Positions 23,090 to 29,785 of a stretch of DNA of 64,000 nucleotides are shown here, in pieces (position 1 is the stretch's first letter; each line of letters opens with the position of its first letter). This DNA comes from a virus: positions 1 through 64,000 of IMG/VR virus record IMGVR_UViG_3300013126_000021. One strand, 5' to 3'. A program made the translations under genes and the position numbers. Under the pieces are notes generated by a model. That model did not search any database and had not been told where the DNA came from. It saw only the letters and a list, made by a program, of their open reading frames with translations.

Positions 23090-23353
23090 TTAATAGTCAT
23101 CGGAATATGAACCATAATCCTCATCGGTACCCCAGCCAACCGAGGCCAGCGCCGATGCATGGTCTCCATCCATGTTATCATAATCTTCCATGTCACGATA
23201 ACGGATTGCCAATCGAGTCTCGGCATCGGCAATGAGTTCCATGCAGGTGTCGGCTGTATAATACGGAAAAAAGGATCGAATATAATCCACGATGGAGGAA
23301 TAATCCTCATCGAGTTCGAGCATTTCCTCAATGCCAATGCTCAGGTCTTTCAT
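23090..23353 (-). CDS. Acidic hypothetical protein
   Basis: 87 residues from MKDLSIGIEEMLELDEDYSS (an ATG three codons earlier also possible). ADTCMELIADAETRLAI is helical; the tail is rich in Asp, Gly and Tyr. Unknown. Confidence 0.7.
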   Translation of the reverse strand: MKDLSIGIEEMLELDEDYSSIVDYIRSFFPYYTADTCMELIADAETRLAIRYRDMEDYDNMDGDHASALASVGWGTDEDYGSYSDDY

Positions 23354-23418
23354 TTTACCCATGGTTTTTCCTTTTGGTTAGAGTGTAACAGGTTGCAAGA
23401 GGTTGCAAGAGGTTGTGG

Positions 23419-23775
23419 TCAGATACGGAAGAGGTAGGTCGTACCTTCATGGTCTACCTCCGAATAGTCCATGCGCAGGTTCTCGGCCGTGGCTTCCCAG
23501 TCCACGACCACGTAAGAGGGCAGGTCGCGCGGAATCTCGCCGCAGTCTTCCAGGAGTTCCTGGCAGTATTCCGTGAAATCCTCTTCCGGAATCAATTGGA
23601 CGCCATCCTTCCACGTATCCGAAGCATAGCCCTCCACCTCTTCCTTGAGGCTCTCCAGGGACGCCAATTCCTCCATCAGAACCGCCCGTTCGGTGTCGGG
23701 CATTTCCAGGGTCTCCAGGTCATATTGAATCTCATCCATGCGGTCCTGAAGGTCGCGGGTGTCAATGATGTCCAT
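23419..23775 (-). CDS. Acidic protein with an ArdA-like C-terminal stretch
   Basis: 118 residues from MDIIDTRDLQDRMDEIQYDL; the frame upstream of this ATG covers the promoter at 23816-23843. N-terminal coiled coil, then LIPEEDFTEYCQELLEDCG, PSYVVVDWEATAENLRMDYS and EVDHEGTTYLFR. This C-terminal stretch is common on plasmids and phages and resembles part of ArdA-like anti-restriction proteins, which mimic DNA by acidity. Anti-restriction function is a guess. First gene of the GC-richer island. Confidence 0.75.
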   Translation of the reverse strand: MDIIDTRDLQDRMDEIQYDLETLEMPDTERAVLMEELASLESLKEEVEGYASDTWKDGVQLIPEEDFTEYCQELLEDCGEIPRDLPSYVVVDWEATAENLRMDYSEVDHEGTTYLFRI

Positions 23776-23815
23776 GCTTTTCTTTCCTTGTCTTAAAATT
23801 GATTCGATGGAATGA

Positions 23816-23872
23816 ATTCTACAGGTACCAGCGCCCAAGGCAACCAACCCTGGAGTGTTGCATCGGTACAAC
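23816..23872 (-). promoter_or_regulatory. Island promoter 1 with operator
   Basis: TTGCCT (23843-23838), 16-base spacer ending CTG, TAGAAT (23821-23816); GTTG-N8-CAAC at 23857-23872. Drives the ArdA-like gene. Confidence 0.82.
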
Positions 23873-24043
23873 AAACCGATCCAATGCTCCAGGACCAACG
23901 GATCGATCCGCCCATAGTGGGACCTTCCTCGATTCCTCCAGGCGCTTGGAGGCGCTCCTATCGGCTCGATTGTCTCGGTGCTGGTTGGTGGCTCTCACGG
24001 TGGAGCCTCTTATATAGTCTTATTCTATAAAAAAGGAACGATG
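23873..24043. other. Non-coding stretch between the promoter region and a terminator
   Basis: No convincing frame on either strand. It contains a GC-rich inverted sequence (CTCCAGGCGC TTGGAGGCGC) and a block starting TGGGACCTTCCT that recurs in reverse orientation in the non-coding stretch near 27.6 kb. May be a leader or structured RNA remnant. Confidence 0.5.
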
Positions 24044-24075
24044 ATAGCCTCCGCCTATCGATAGGCGGAGGCTAT
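24044..24075 (-). terminator. Perfect 32-base palindrome, intrinsic terminator
   Basis: ATAGCCTCCGCCTATC and its exact reverse complement abut without a loop, followed on the minus strand by CATCGTTCC and a T6 run. It ends the operon coming from 25.3 kb. Confidence 0.78.
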
Positions 24076-24104
24076 GAGCAGGATTTCCTGATTGATTTAG
24101 ACTA

Positions 24105-24230
24105 TTAACGGAACCGGTGTTTTTTCTTGGAGACAACCCGAAGCCCCTCGGTGTACAGGTAGAATTCTACCAATTCGGTACCTGTACCTGCTTCCCTTTT
24201 AAGGTATGCGATCATATAATCCCAGCCCAT
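24105..24230 (-). CDS. Small hypothetical protein (41 aa)
   Basis: MGWDYMIAYLKREAGTGTEL, then VEFYLYTEGLRVVSKKKHRF. RBS AAAGGAA overlaps the end of the upstream gene. Last gene before the palindromic terminator. Confidence 0.7.
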   Translation of the reverse strand: MGWDYMIAYLKREAGTGTELVEFYLYTEGLRVVSKKKHRFR

Positions 24231-24232
24231 TA

Positions 24233-24424
24233 TTATTCCTTTATAAGATAAGAGCGGAAAGAATCCAAGAGGGCTTGGTACTCCAATGCCATCTCGGTAG
24301 AATCCACCACGTTATTATATTCCCGAGCGGCGACATATGCTTGGTTAAACCAATTTATATCGCCATGCTTTTCTACATAATCGATGGCTTCACGCAGGAA
24401 AACCATTGGGCTTTTATTCAACAT
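24233..24424 (-). CDS. Small hypothetical protein
   Basis: 63 residues from MLNKSPMVFLREAIDYVEKH; RBS AGGAGG three bases before the ATG fixes the start. Helical. Second gene behind the ATPase. Confidence 0.72.
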   Translation of the reverse strand: MLNKSPMVFLREAIDYVEKHGDINWFNQAYVAAREYNNVVDSTEMALEYQALLDSFRSYLIKE

Positions 24425-24435
24425 AATACCTCCTA

Positions 24436-25263
24436 TCAACCGACGATGGTGTATTCCGCAAGGTCTTTCCACTTTGCACCTGCGGACTTGCGGATTTTCG
24501 TAACCTGAATGAGAGTCCGAAGGGACAATTCCTTCACCTGATCCATGAGGGACTCAATCAACCCAAGGGCATCGACCTTGTGGGCTCTGTCATATTCGGG
24601 CATGAAGCCCTTTTGATCGAGCAGGTACCGCATGCGGTCGATTTTCTGAGCATTGGACATGGTGAGGTCAACCGCCATGGATCGGGTGATGATAGCCTGA
24701 TCGATTGCTTCGGCTGGCAGGTTGGAGATAAAAACCACGCGCCCCTTGAATTCAAAGGACTGCGGAAGGTCGTCATCACGGAGATCCGCGCGCCATGAGA
24801 TAACACGGCGCGCATAGGAGTCCAATGCACCTTTGAGCAGGTTCAACGACACCGGATCCTTGAGGACTGAATCGCAATCATCGAACACGACCACGCCGTC
24901 CTTGTTTTCGTAGAGGGTGCGGTACAGCCCTTTGGGTGTAGAATAACCCTTGATGACTCGAAAGGACTTGCCCGTGTTAAGTTTGGAACCAACCTCGAAT
25001 TCATCCAGGAGCGTAACGTCGACCATGCCAGCCGCATTCAGGGCTTCGGACACGGTGTAGGACTTACCAAGCCCGCCAGGGCCGGACACGACCACGGACG
25101 CTTGGTCGCCTTTGGCCAACATGGTAACCATGTCGCCAAGGAAACCGAACCGTTGGTTGATCGAGAACCGCGATTCTACGGCCTTTTGGGTAAGGGCTTC
25201 GACCGCGGTGGTCAGGCGGGACTTGGTACGACGGAAACCTGCTTTTGGTACGCCACGGGGCAT
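24436..25263 (-). CDS. AAA-type ATPase
   Basis: 275 residues. Basic N-terminus MPRGVPKAGFRRTKSR, Walker A GPGGLGKS, Walker B GVVVFDDCD, sensor-1 VVFISNLP, then RSMAVDLTMS with the arginine-finger position. Similar single-domain ATPases occur on plasmids and phages without known role. Its leader contains three tandem copies of an 11-base CAACACCAACG unit. Confidence 0.85.
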   Translation of the reverse strand: MPRGVPKAGFRRTKSRLTTAVEALTQKAVESRFSINQRFGFLGDMVTMLAKGDQASVVVSGPGGLGKSYTVSEALNAAGMVDVTLLDEFEVGSKLNTGKSFRVIKGYSTPKGLYRTLYENKDGVVVFDDCDSVLKDPVSLNLLKGALDSYARRVISWRADLRDDDLPQSFEFKGRVVFISNLPAEAIDQAIITRSMAVDLTMSNAQKIDRMRYLLDQKGFMPEYDRAHKVDALGLIESLMDQVKELSLRTLIQVTKIRKSAGAKWKDLAEYTIVG

Positions 25264-25285
25264 AGTCTAAACTCCTGTTGTTTTG

Positions 25286-25321
25286 TCTTGGTGTTGCGTT
25301 GGTGTTGCGTTGGTGTTGTTT
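25286..25321. repeat. Three tandem 11-base repeats in the ATPase leader
   Basis: TTGGTGTTGCG on the plus strand is repeated back to back (third copy partial), giving a CAACACCAACG-rich, probably unstructured, 5' leader in the mRNA. Confidence 0.75.
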
Positions 25322-25339
25322 AATCAATCGATGGAGAGA

Positions 25340-25397
25340 ATTCTACAGGAACCAGACGGTGTGGCAACCATGCTCCGGAGTGTTGTACCTATACAAC
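25340..25397 (-). promoter_or_regulatory. Island promoter 2 with operator
   Basis: TTGCCA (25367-25362), 16-base spacer, TAGAAT (25345-25340); operator GTTG-N8-CAAC at 25382-25397, immediately after the stop of the upstream gene. Drives the ATPase operon. Confidence 0.85.
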
Positions 25398-25398
25398 A

Positions 25399-25668
25399 TC
25401 AGTTGAAGTGCTCATAACGCCGGATGGGGCTGTCCTTGTGAGGGGAGTTCCTATGCTCAATTTCCACAATATAACCCGCACCTTTCACGGCTTCAAGGAA
25501 TCGAGGTGCATCATAATCCTCCTCCAGATAAACCGTTTTACCATTCATGTAGGAATAACCTGTAACAGGTTCTGACACCATATATTGGTCGACCAATACT
25601 CTTTTCACGGCCAACCAGCCATGCCCCGGATCGGTGTAGAATTTCAATTTCAAGGTTTTGGTTTTCAT
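25399..25668 (-). CDS. Conserved small protein of plasmids and phages
   Basis: 89 residues from MKTKTLKLKFYTDPGHGWLA. DPGHGWLAVKR, YSYMNGKTVYLEEDYDAPRF and the spacing between them mark a family common on proteobacterial plasmids. Function unknown. Confidence 0.78.
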   Translation of the reverse strand: MKTKTLKLKFYTDPGHGWLAVKRVLVDQYMVSEPVTGYSYMNGKTVYLEEDYDAPRFLEAVKGAGYIVEIEHRNSPHKDSPIRRYEHFN

Positions 25669-25680
25669 GTTAGCGGTCAC

Positions 25681-25884
25681 TTACTGGAGCGATACGGTGG
25701 GAATATCAACCACGGCAAAACCGAGGTCCGTATATTCCTGGATAAGGAGGTCGATCTCCATTAAATTTAGGAGTTCCTGCGCATATGCGATATCATCATC
25801 GGTGGCCTGATTGAACCAAGCCATCAGAACGGATTCTGATGCATTCAGGAGAAAATTCAGATTGGAACGGTCGTCGGTGTTCAT
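25681..25884 (-). CDS. Small hypothetical protein
   Basis: 67 residues from MNTDDRSNLNFLLNASES; RBS AAAGGAAA nine bases ahead. The longer frame is out-of-frame overlap with the 44-residue gene. Helical and acidic. Confidence 0.68.
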   Translation of the reverse strand: MNTDDRSNLNFLLNASESVLMAWFNQATDDDIAYAQELLNLMEIDLLIQEYTDLGFAVVDIPTVSLQ

Positions 25885-26015
25885 TGTGTTTCCTTTCCAG
25901 GGTGTTTTGGTTTGCGTGAATACTTGGTTCGAATCGTATGCCGCTCCATCGGCTTGATGGGTGTACGGCATACGGGCTTGGGTACGGGTACGACAATCGG
26001 TTGGAGAACCTTCAT
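25881..26015 (-). CDS. Small Pro/Lys-rich protein (44 aa)
   Basis: MKVLQPIVVPVPKPVCRTPI continuing KPMERHTIRTKYSRK. Joined to both neighbours by ATGA overlaps. Basic, probably disordered. Confidence 0.6.
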   Translation of the reverse strand: MKVLQPIVVPVPKPVCRTPIKPMERHTIRTKYSRKPKHPGKETQ

Positions 26016-26209
26016 TTCCTTACCTTTCCAATAGATTCAGCAATCCGCCGTTTGAGTTCCTGAATGTATTCATTATGCCAACCGAGTTCGAATTGAGGAT
26101 GATCCTTGGAAAAGGTCGTGGCACGCACCAATTCATTCTGTAGCATCCGAAGGGTCTTACCTTCGAAGTGCTTTGGATCCGTCGGGGACCATTTCCTGGG
26201 CTTGCTCAT
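26012..26209 (-). CDS. Small hypothetical protein
   Basis: 65 residues from MSKPRKWSPTDPKHFEGKTL. Helices LRMLQNELVRATTF and NEYIQELKRRIAESIG. First gene behind island promoter 3. Confidence 0.7.
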   Translation of the reverse strand: MSKPRKWSPTDPKHFEGKTLRMLQNELVRATTFSKDHPQFELGWHNEYIQELKRRIAESIGKVRK

Positions 26210-26239
26210 CATATACTCCAAAATTCAATCAATGGTTGG

Positions 26240-26298
26240 ATGATACAGGTACCAGACAGAATGGCAACCACCGGGCTGATCTGTTGCAGGAAAACAAC
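26240..26298 (-). promoter_or_regulatory. Island promoter 3 with operator
   Basis: TTGCCA (26267-26262), 16-base spacer, TATCAT (26245-26240); GTTG-N8-CAAC at 26283-26298. Confidence 0.8.
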
Positions 26299-26299
26299 T

Positions 26300-26482
26300 T
26301 CATTCCTCAGGTGCGCATTCGACATGATACGGTGCACCGGTACTCCAATCGGAGATCCATACTGTATCATCCTCGGGCACCCATTGGGTACAATGAGCGC
26401 ACCTATATTCCGTTCGGTGCACTCGCCCCGAAAAGGTATCAAGGAAGGACCGAGAATTTCCAGTTTGTTCAATTTGAACCAT
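26300..26482 (-). CDS. Small zinc-finger protein
   Basis: 60 residues. CAHCTQWVPEDDTVWISD and APYHVECAPEE give a CxxC...HxxC zinc site. RBS AAGGAAA ahead of the ATG. Unknown function. Confidence 0.75.
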   Translation of the reverse strand: MVQIEQTGNSRSFLDTFSGRVHRTEYRCAHCTQWVPEDDTVWISDWSTGAPYHVECAPEE

Positions 26483-26510
26483 TTTATTTCCTTATTTCAT
26501 TAAGCCGCGA

Positions 26511-27266
26511 TTAAGCCGCTTTTAACATGATGGAGGGATACTTTACAAAGCCCGAGGTGTCCTTTTTGGCCTTGCCCTTTGCATAGAGCCCGACAACCAC
26601 GCCTTTTGGATCGAGAAACCTAAGATCCGAATCGTCGCCATTGAATACTGCCCGCCCAGCATACGCCACCGGGAGGTCCTGGGATTTAGGTACACCGAAA
26701 ACCACGGCTACATTCATACCAGCATCCATGGCGCGAATTGCATCCGAATCATTGCCATCAGCGGCTGAAAAGGTCAGGTGGTAGTTGGAAATACCGACCA
26801 CCTTACGCCCGAGGATTTTACTATAATCATAAAACTGGACATCAGAGAATGCAAGGAAGATATTAGCATACTCAATACCACCACGCACCACCGGGTACTT
26901 TTCCCATGCAATGTCAGAGGTGCCATTCAGGCGAAAAACGGGGACCAATCCAAGCTTGGTGGATTGACGGATGGCCTTTTCAATATCAGCCACCAACCGA
27001 CTCATGAAGGTAGTACGATCCTCGAAAAACAACCGGGTCTTACGCTTGCGCGCCTCTTGGATGACATTGGTTGATTCACCTTTGCGGAACATGCCACCGC
27101 GCCCAGCCGTGTTAAGACAAGCCGCCGAGCAACCAGCCGTACGCTTGGGGCAAGTCTCATAACCCGAAAGGTCAGCGGGCGCAAGGTGTAGCAGGTACGT
27201 CATGTACCCCTGGTCCATACCTTTGAGGGTTTTCGGATTGCCAACGGTCAATAGTTGAAAGGTCAT
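26511..27266 (-). CDS. Conserved Cys-containing phage/plasmid protein of unknown function
   Basis: 251 residues. CPKRTAGCSAACLNTAGRGG near residue 40 has four clustered Cys, followed by TRLFFEDRTTFMSRLVADI, VFRLNGTSDIAWEKYP and ending with a Lys-rich KGKAKKDTSG segment. The Cys cluster and (beta/alpha)-like pattern recall radical or metal enzymes. The family is widespread in phage accessory regions with no known activity. Confidence 0.78.
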   Translation of the reverse strand: MTFQLLTVGNPKTLKGMDQGYMTYLLHLAPADLSGYETCPKRTAGCSAACLNTAGRGGMFRKGESTNVIQEARKRKTRLFFEDRTTFMSRLVADIEKAIRQSTKLGLVPVFRLNGTSDIAWEKYPVVRGGIEYANIFLAFSDVQFYDYSKILGRKVVGISNYHLTFSAADGNDSDAIRAMDAGMNVAVVFGVPKSQDLPVAYAGRAVFNGDDSDLRFLDPKGVVVGLYAKGKAKKDTSGFVKYPSIMLKAA

Positions 27267-27314
27267 CAGAGGTCCTTGGTTGCTTTGTTGGTTGCTTCGT
27301 TCATCATGTAATGG

Positions 27315-27372
27315 ATTCTACAGGTACCAGAACCGATGGCAATGATGTGGAGGAGTGTAGTGAGAAAACAAC
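27315..27372 (-). promoter_or_regulatory. Island promoter 4 with imperfect operator
   Basis: TTGCCA (27342-27337), 16-base spacer, TAGAAT (27320-27315); GTAG-N8-CAAC at 27357-27372 (one mismatch in the left arm). Confidence 0.8.
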
Positions 27373-27446
27373 AAGGATTGTGGGATAGATTATTCCAAAT
27401 TGGATTGGAATATGATAGGAAAAGGCTATTCGCCAGCCGATGGTGT

Positions 27447-27476
27447 CAAAAAACCGACACTTGTCGCGGTGTCGGT
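27447..27476 (-). terminator. Intrinsic terminator
   Basis: ACCGACAC and GTGTCGGT form an 8-bp stem with an 8-base loop, followed on the minus strand by a T6 run. Confidence 0.82.
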
Positions 27477-27828
27477 CGCGGATGGTCGGATGAGAATGAT
27501 TGCTATTTAGGATGAGCGTGGATGGGCGTGAACCAGAGCCCACCAGTGCCAGCCGACCACTAGCAGCCAGAGCCAGCCAACCTAAGCCCGAGGCTCTCAC
27601 GCGCCAAAACGATCTAGGAGCGCCTCGGAGGTGCGCAGGAAGGTCCCAGTACCATCCACACCGTTCCAAACGCTCCTACGCGCCTCCTTGGTTCCGTTGC
27701 ATCGGAGCCACACTGGTGGGGTGCTGGTTGCCTCTACGGCTCTCCGCATGCTATAATGGTCCAAACGGCTTGCGCCGGTGCTGGTGGGCAGGCAGGGGCG
27801 GATTAGAGCCTCGGACGTCCAGTGCTAT
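27447..27828 (-). ncRNA. Candidate non-coding RNA of about 380 bases
   Basis: Bounded by island promoter 5 (TAGGAT at 27840-27835) and the terminator at 27447-27476. Open frames inside (for example at 27304-27669) have poor, Arg/Ser/Pro-biased composition and no RBS, so I see no gene. The first 45 bases repeat at the start of the transcript from 28654. GC-rich palindromic pieces suggest structure. Existence as an RNA is inferred from the signals. Confidence 0.5.
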
Positions 27829-27864
27829 GGTTCCATCCTACAGGAACCAGAACCGGTGGCAACC
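27792..27864. repeat. 73-base direct repeat copy A (promoter plus transcript start)
   Basis: Shares about 90% of positions with 28611-28683. It spans the -35/-10 region and the first 40 or so transcribed bases (GCAGGGGCGGATTAGAGCC on plus). Conservation continues past the promoter into the transcribed part. Confidence 0.8.
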
Positions 27865-27892
27865 AACCCTGGACCTGTTGTATCAGGCCAAC
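27835..27892 (-). promoter_or_regulatory. Island promoter 5 with operator
   Basis: TTGCCA (27862-27857), 16-base spacer, TAGGAT (27840-27835); GTTG-N8-CAAC at 27877-27892. Confidence 0.8.
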
Positions 27893-28110
27893 ACCTCTTG
27901 GATACCAATCTCATCCACCAGCAGGCGGGACACCGGTTCGGTACCACGCCAGCGGAGGTGGATAGGTTCATCCAGCACCAGCGTATGCTGAACGGTCCCT
28001 CCGTACTTTACACGGGACTCCACTACAGTACCGACCACGACGGTATCGGTAAGGTAAGCCGCTCGGACACGTTGACCCTCACGGATCCAGGTTGAATTGG
28101 TGGTTTTCAT
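27883..28110 (-). CDS. Small SH3-like conserved protein
   Basis: 75 residues from MKTTNSTWIREGQRVRAAYL; the upstream ATG would overlap the gene before it further. Strand-rich (TVVVGTVVESRVKYGG; HTLVLDEPIHLRW). Family present on proteobacterial plasmids and phages. Unknown function. Its end overlaps the operator of promoter 5. Confidence 0.75.
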   Translation of the reverse strand: MKTTNSTWIREGQRVRAAYLTDTVVVGTVVESRVKYGGTVQHTLVLDEPIHLRWRGTEPVSRLLVDEIGIQEVLA

Positions 28111-28316
28111 CAGACTAGGTCCCATCCGGAATCTCCGAAGTTTTCTTCGTAAAAGGAATGAAGCATGGAATCAATATATTCGGCATACGCTTGGCGCGCC
28201 TCTTCCTCATGGGACTCCTCTACCAATTCCCTCAATTCACGGTTCACCTCATCCATACGGACCTCCTCGATTGGTTTCTCGGTAAAAAAACGGTTGGAAT
28301 CGTTTGGTCGCATCAA
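28110..28316 (-). CDS. Acidic helical protein
   Basis: 68 residues (MMRPNDSNRFFTEKPIEEVR...). Highly charged (ELVEESHEEEARQAYAEY). Unknown function. Confidence 0.68.
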   Translation of the reverse strand: MMRPNDSNRFFTEKPIEEVRMDEVNRELRELVEESHEEEARQAYAEYIDSMLHSFYEENFGDSGWDLV

Positions 28317-28502
28317 TTATTCTCCTTCCTCTTCCGACAGCCCCTGATCATATTCCATCACGGCCAACAGGTTGTTCCAGATATGCCGACGGTGCTCATT
28401 GTCGGCTTGGTTCCATTCATTCCAAAAGGAAGGATCCGGGCGAAAACCAAAGGCATCCTTGTGCAGGTCGGATACGAACCTGGTCATAGAATCGATGGGC
28501 AT
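28317..28502 (-). CDS. Small hypothetical protein
   Basis: 61 residues from MPIDSMTRFVSDLHKDAFGF; RBS AAGGAAG six bases ahead, and the promoter at 28540 excludes the longer frame. Core PDPSFWNEWNQADNEHRRHI; acidic end. Unknown. Confidence 0.73.
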   Translation of the reverse strand: MPIDSMTRFVSDLHKDAFGFRPDPSFWNEWNQADNEHRRHIWNNLLAVMEYDQGLSEEEGE

Positions 28503-28539
28503 GGTGCTTCCTTGTTTTGCTTCGTTCATCATGTAATGG

Positions 28540-28597
28540 ATTCTACAGGTGCCATGGGTGGTGGCAACCATTGGTGAACCTGTTGTATGGAAGCAAC
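28540..28597 (-). promoter_or_regulatory. Island promoter 6 with operator
   Basis: TTGCCA (28567-28562), 16-base spacer, TAGAAT (28545-28540); GTTG-N8-CAAC at 28582-28597. Confidence 0.84.
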
Positions 28598-28610
28598 GGA
28601 AAAAAGGTGC

Positions 28611-28683
28611 GCAGGGGCGGATTAGAGCCTCGGGCATCCAGTGCTATGGTTCCATCCTACAGGTACCAGACTGGCTGGCAACC
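28611..28683. repeat. 73-base direct repeat copy B
   Basis: Second copy of the block at 27792-27864, about seven differences. Here it places a promoter about 110 bases upstream of island promoter 6, giving tandem promoters for the gene at 28317-28502. Confidence 0.8.
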
Positions 28684-28701
28684 GTGTAGCATGGAAACAA
28701 C
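28654..28701 (-). promoter_or_regulatory. Island promoter 7 with imperfect operator
   Basis: TTGCCA (28681-28676), 16-base spacer, TAGGAT (28659-28654); GTAG-N8-CAAC at 28686-28701. Confidence 0.78.
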
Positions 28702-28704
28702 AGG

Positions 28705-28926
28705 TCAGTCCAGAAGGACCATGTATTCCTCGGGGAAGTACCGACGGAACCAATCCAGGCCCTTCCTGACGATGGCATAATTCCCGACCATTTCCGCACC
28801 AATGATGCAATCATATACGGCTACCGCATCAGGGGGAAGTGTCACCGACTGCCCGGTGAACCGGTTGGTGATCACCTCAGGTTCGGTCCCAAGGATGAGA
28901 GAAAAGGGAGGCTTTCGGTTGCTCAT
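28705..28926 (-). CDS. Small hypothetical protein
   Basis: 73 residues: MSNRKPPFSLILGTEPEVIT.. VYDCIIGAEMVGNYAIVRKG. Resembles small accessory proteins of proteobacterial plasmids; function unknown. Confidence 0.73.
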   Translation of the reverse strand: MSNRKPPFSLILGTEPEVITNRFTGQSVTLPPDAVAVYDCIIGAEMVGNYAIVRKGLDWFRRYFPEEYMVLLD

Positions 28927-28929
28927 CGT

Positions 28930-29106
28930 TCATTCTCCAGAAAAGGAAGGGGTTACACCGCAAGCTTCGAAAAACCGGATGGTATCGAAGCGGGGGTTAA
29001 GCTTCACGCAAGCCGACGCCACGGCCACCGAGGCATTCAGGCGGGCGGTGGGGTCCATCATCATACGGATGGATTCGGCGATGGTCTCGAAGTCTTTTTT
29101 GGACAT
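28930..29106 (-). CDS. Small conserved protein
   Basis: 58 residues from MSKKDFETIAESIRMMMDPT. The pattern ending NPRFDTIRFFEACGV is shared by a very common small protein of proteobacterial plasmids and phages. Function unknown. Confidence 0.78.
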   Translation of the reverse strand: MSKKDFETIAESIRMMMDPTARLNASVAVASACVKLNPRFDTIRFFEACGVTPSFSGE

Positions 29107-29158
29107 TGCCATGGTATTTCCTTGGTTGGCTTGGTTGGTTTTTTGTTTCGATGGATGG

Positions 29159-29216
29159 ATTCTACAGGAACTAGACTGGCTGGCAACCTGTAGGGCCCCT
29201 GTTGTTTTTCTGCATC
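29159..29216 (-). promoter_or_regulatory. Island promoter 8 with degenerate operator
   Basis: TTGCCA (29186-29181), 16-base spacer, TAGAAT (29164-29159); GTTG-N8-CATC at 29201-29216 (one mismatch in the right arm). Confidence 0.78.
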
Positions 29217-29301
29217 ACCATGGTCTCCAAACGAAGAGGTCCAACAGGATCACCACCAGGGCGAAGAAAAACAACACCGAGAACACCGAGCGCTCAAGCA
29301 T
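29215..29301 (-). CDS. Possible 28-residue membrane peptide
   Basis: MLERSVFSVLFFFALVVILL, then DLFVWRPW: a single membrane span. The ATG overlaps the stop of the gene upstream by a few bases. Good composition but very short. Confidence 0.5.
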   Translation of the reverse strand: MLERSVFSVLFFFALVVILLDLFVWRPW

Positions 29302-29548
29302 GGCGGCGCGCATTGGACATGTCACGGGCGACCATTTCCGTCCGCGCGACAAAGCTAGGCAGGAGGTCCGGATTGTCGGAGACCATATCGATCAGCATGG
29401 ACTCCAGATAGCCGAGGGCATACAATCCGGAATTGGTTGAATCGGATCCACGCGAGACCTCCTCGCGGGTTCGGATCATACGGACGAAGGTCTCGACCAC
29501 ATTGGCGGCGAGGGCTCGGTCGACCTTGATGGTTTTGGCTTTGCTCAT
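29294..29548 (-). CDS. Hypothetical helical protein
   Basis: 84 residues from MSKAKTIKVDRALAANVVET; the promoter at 29583 excludes the longer frame. Helices ETFVRMIRTREEV and LYALGYLESMLIDMV. Unknown. Confidence 0.72.
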   Translation of the reverse strand: MSKAKTIKVDRALAANVVETFVRMIRTREEVSRGSDSTNSGLYALGYLESMLIDMVSDNPDLLPSFVARTEMVARDMSNARRHA

Positions 29549-29582
29549 GCTTGGCTCCTTGTAAATTTTCATCATGGAATGG

Positions 29583-29639
29583 ATTCTACAGGGGCCACTG
29601 GTGGTGGCAACCAGTTCGGTAGTGTTGTGTGAGTGCAAC
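29583..29639 (-). promoter_or_regulatory. Island promoter 9 with operator
   Basis: TTGCCA (29610-29605), 16-base spacer, TAGAAT (29588-29583); GTTG-N8-CAAC at 29624-29639. Right-hand edge of the island. Confidence 0.84.
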
Positions 29640-29785
29640 AGGGGGGCTTAAAATTTGGCGGGCTGTTGCTTAAAAATTACGCGGTGTAAGTAATTTTGCG
29701 CTATGGCCCAAACTCTTTTTTTTAAAAATTTATTTTCTGGGGGCCGGAAGAGAAATTTCGAAAAAATGCTATAGATAAAATTTTT

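Noticed and set aside
24580-24798. Antisense open frames within the GC-rich ATPase gene
   Set aside because: Shadows of the ATPase coding frame without RBS or recognisable domains.
27304-27669. Open frame of 121 residues on the minus strand
   Set aside because: No RBS, Arg/Ser/Leu-biased composition, and it spans a promoter and a terminator. Treated as non-coding.
27790-27865. tRNA-like look of the GC-rich repeat (GGTTCCATCC)
   Set aside because: No conserved T-loop TTCRA and no cloverleaf; the similarity is to the promoter repeat.
27500-28095. Plus-strand open frames around 27.5-28.1 kb
   Set aside because: Composition of random GC-rich sequence; they overlie minus-strand promoters and genes.
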